DNA from: Armatimonadota bacterium
Lineage (GTDB): Bacteria > Armatimonadota > Armatimonadia > Armatimonadales > Armatimonadaceae
Assembly (NCBI GenBank): GCA_030833025.1
Contig: JAURHZ010000037.1
Location: forward strand, 1-13,350
Length of the DNA stretch: 13,350 nt
Direction of reading: 5' to 3'
In this document: in pieces, positions 11,622 to 13,350 of the stretch
Position numbering within the stretch: the stretch's first letter is position 1
Layout: every line of letters starts with the position of its first letter
The notes under the pieces: generated by a model
Database searches by the model: none
The model's input: the letters and a program-made list of their open reading frames with translations, nothing else
What the model was told of the DNA's origin: nothing
Program-made: the position numbers and the translations under genes

Positions 11622-13288
11622 ATGCATCCGGTGTGACCGGACAGCCCACGCACTTGCTCTTCACCATGGCACGCAATTCGGATGTCTTTGCCACGCGGTG
11701 GGACCTCAAGATGTCAGGGGACAAGGCAACTCTGGTAGGGACCGCGGGAAAACGGACATTCACATTTGTTGGTCGCATCAAAGGTTACGAGGCAACGGGT
11801 GAGGTCACAGAAGATCTTCCACTGTCAACTCTGCTCATTGGTGGCGGCACCGGCTTAATTGCCCTGATTGGCCTTGGGTGGTTTTGGGATATACGTGCGA
11901 AGAAAGCGGCTGCCGAAAAGCTGCGGCGACATGCAGTGGAAGGGTATGCATTAGCACCACAGATCAGGGGATTGGATGAAAATGGTCACCCAATCATTCT
12001 TGTATCCAATCCTCGGATGATCCGGAAGGTTCGGCAGAGCAAGCTCATCACGGGCGCCATCCGGGTGGTGTTTATCTTGCTTGTATTGACGCTGCTACGC
12101 GTGGATACGGCATGGATAAAGAGTGAAATCCGGGAGGCATTTCTCCGTCCGATGTCCATAACCATGGATGTCCCGGTAACGTTCTGGCAAACCGCCGCGG
12201 TGGTTACTCCTTGGCAGCTCATCGCATCCACGGCGTTGCTAGCTGCTTTGATAATTGGGTGGTTTCGTCTTGGCAATAACATCCGGCCACCTGGAATCAA
12301 ACAGCTTGCTGGAGTGCTGAGCGGGTTATTGATTCTGTTTTTCGGATTGATGGGACATGCTACGACCATTGCTGTCCTTGGGCTGTCCATCGTCATCGCT
12401 AGCTTGCTCATCTCGACACTTGCAACACATCACCGCACGGTTTGGATGATGATAGTGGCTGGGGTTTTGCTCTCCATTCCGCCACCAGAATCCATTCTCG
12501 CTGCCATCCAGGGCCGCATCGGTATCCCACCACCCGGTTCAATCGGCTTTGTGGCTGCGATCATCGAAAGTGGAATCGGCATTGCATTGGCACTTTGGCT
12601 GTGTAAACGACTTCCATTCATCGCGCCCCCCGCGAAATCATCATCACTTCGAAAAGGTTTATTGCTACTTGACTACGCATCAATATCTGCCGTTGTTTTC
12701 ACTGTAGCCGTAGTGGTTTCTGGCTATACGCAGCATCGTCAGGTACAGGCGGAGTCAACGTGGATGCCGATTGCTCCGGTCCAGATCGGGCGTTACAAGA
12801 CGCGGTTGGTAGATGTCGATCCACAGTTTTTGGCGCTTGTCGGTAATCCTAAGGCGAAGCTGTATGAGTACAAGGCGCCCGGCGCATCGGATATCGTTAT
12901 GACGGTGGTGAATGGTGCCCATCTAGATGCGTACCACGACCCGACGATCTGTATGGCGCAAGGTGCCTATGTCTACCGGGGGCAGCTTGTGACGCCACCG
13001 GGGCTCAATGTGCGACGTCTGTCATTTGCAAGTCAAAGTCGACCGAGTCATCGGCTTATTTTGGATTATTGGGAACAGGACAGTGATGGCGGCATTGAGA
13101 CAGCGGCCAAAATGGGGCGTCTCAAGCATTTACCGAACCGCATCTTAAAGGGGCTTCGTCAGCTTGTTGGTACACCTCCTGTGGTTATCATCCGAGCACA
13201 GGTCGAGTGTGATGGGACCAAAGCTTGCGCCCGCGCAGAGAATGCGCTCAGTAACATCAGCCGTAATGTCCAAACGGGAATCCGGTAG
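11615..13288 (+). CDS. Polytopic membrane protein with C-terminal EpsI-like (exosortase-associated) domain
   Basis: The 557-residue frame has an extracytoplasmic start (1-69) and a membrane helix (70-91). A basic, probably cytoplasmic loop follows (92-143, DIRAKKAAAEKLRRH). About seven further hydrophobic segments lie near 144-163, 200-219, 231-249, 250-270, 276-289, 308-330 and 349-371. The C-terminal part (about 383-557) resembles EpsI. It has HDPTIC (441-446) and GAY at the place of the family's HSPxxC...GW, and LILDYWEQDSDGG (481-493) at the place of the YW motif. EpsI domains accompany or are fused to exosortases in exopolysaccharide and PEP-CTERM loci. The exosortase Cys-Arg-His active site is not seen in the membrane part. 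No Shine-Dalgarno precedes ATG 11615. A PEP-CTERM target gene lies upstream. Confidence 0.65.
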   Translation: MLDASGVTGQPTHLLFTMARNSDVFATRWDLKMSGDKATLVGTAGKRTFTFVGRIKGYEATGEVTEDLPLSTLLIGGGTGLIALIGLGWFWDIRAKKAAAEKLRRHAVEGYALAPQIRGLDENGHPIILVSNPRMIRKVRQSKLITGAIRVVFILLVLTLLRVDTAWIKSEIREAFLRPMSITMDVPVTFWQTAAVVTPWQLIASTALLAALIIGWFRLGNNIRPPGIKQLAGVLSGLLILFFGLMGHATTIAVLGLSIVIASLLISTLATHHRTVWMMIVAGVLLSIPPPESILAAIQGRIGIPPPGSIGFVAAIIESGIGIALALWLCKRLPFIAPPAKSSSLRKGLLLLDYASISAVVFTVAVVVSGYTQHRQVQAESTWMPIAPVQIGRYKTRLVDVDPQFLALVGNPKAKLYEYKAPGASDIVMTVVNGAHLDAYHDPTICMAQGAYVYRGQLVTPPGLNVRRLSFASQSRPSHRLILDYWEQDSDGGIETAAKMGRLKHLPNRILKGLRQLVGTPPVVIIRAQVECDGTKACARAENALSNISRNVQTGIR

Positions 13289-13350
13289 GGCGTGTCGCAA
13301 AGACGTTAGGGCATAAATTATCTTAAAGAATACTCACGGATAAAGTTTAG

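Noticed and set aside
11615..13288. Calling the membrane protein an exosortase
   Set aside because: I could not find the conserved active-site Cys with downstream Arg and His in the membrane part; only the EpsI-like C-terminal region is supported.

Overview
The window is about 13.4 kb of bacterial DNA at moderate G+C. It carries a Gram-negative-type envelope theme: a PEP-CTERM surface protein and an EpsI-like exosortase-associated membrane protein. These sit beside housekeeping genes (gatB, mutS). PEP-CTERM/exosortase systems are known from diderm bacteria. The Tic22-like protein and the style of the MutS and GatB sequences would fit a lineage such as Armatimonadota or another relative of the Cyanobacteria. 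That placement is a guess from protein style; no rRNA or other marker is present to fix it.

Left part (1-4406). A subtilisin-family (S8) protease enters from the left edge, already past its catalytic Asp, and ends in seven ~94-residue beta-type repeats. Facing it on the minus strand are a small XRE-type HTH regulator and, upstream of that, a Tic22-like protein with a strong Shine-Dalgarno. Hairpins fill the convergent gap.

Middle part (4336-9152). On the minus strand an AhpC/TSA-like redoxin is followed after 54 nt by gatB (glutamyl-tRNA amidotransferase subunit B), which has a good intrinsic terminator. mutS is transcribed divergently from the redoxin gene across a 66-nt gap. The last 61 bp of mutS plus 117 bp downstream are repeated in tandem (178-bp period, 2.7 copies). 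The first extra copy differs from mutS only at synonymous sites in its coding part.

Right part (9153-13350). A visibly AT-rich, hairpin-rich stretch leads into the PEP-CTERM gene. A 483-nt gap follows. It holds an apparently decayed second PEP-CTERM C-terminal tail with two stop codons, and two ~55-bp degenerate direct repeats. Next comes an exported domain (11310-11621) that runs, with a 7-nt overlap and a frame change, into a polytopic membrane protein with a C-terminal EpsI-like domain. The two pieces look like one ~659-residue gene split by a -1 frame change. Both the PEP-CTERM gene and the EpsI-like gene have a nested hairpin ending about 31-32 nt before the start codon. The last 62 nt (13289-13350) hold no gene that I can see; the exosortase itself is not in the window.

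The observations most worth following up are the mutS tail repeats, the decayed PEP-CTERM paralogue, the split EpsI-like gene with its unusual architecture, and the shared upstream layout of the two exosortase-related genes.
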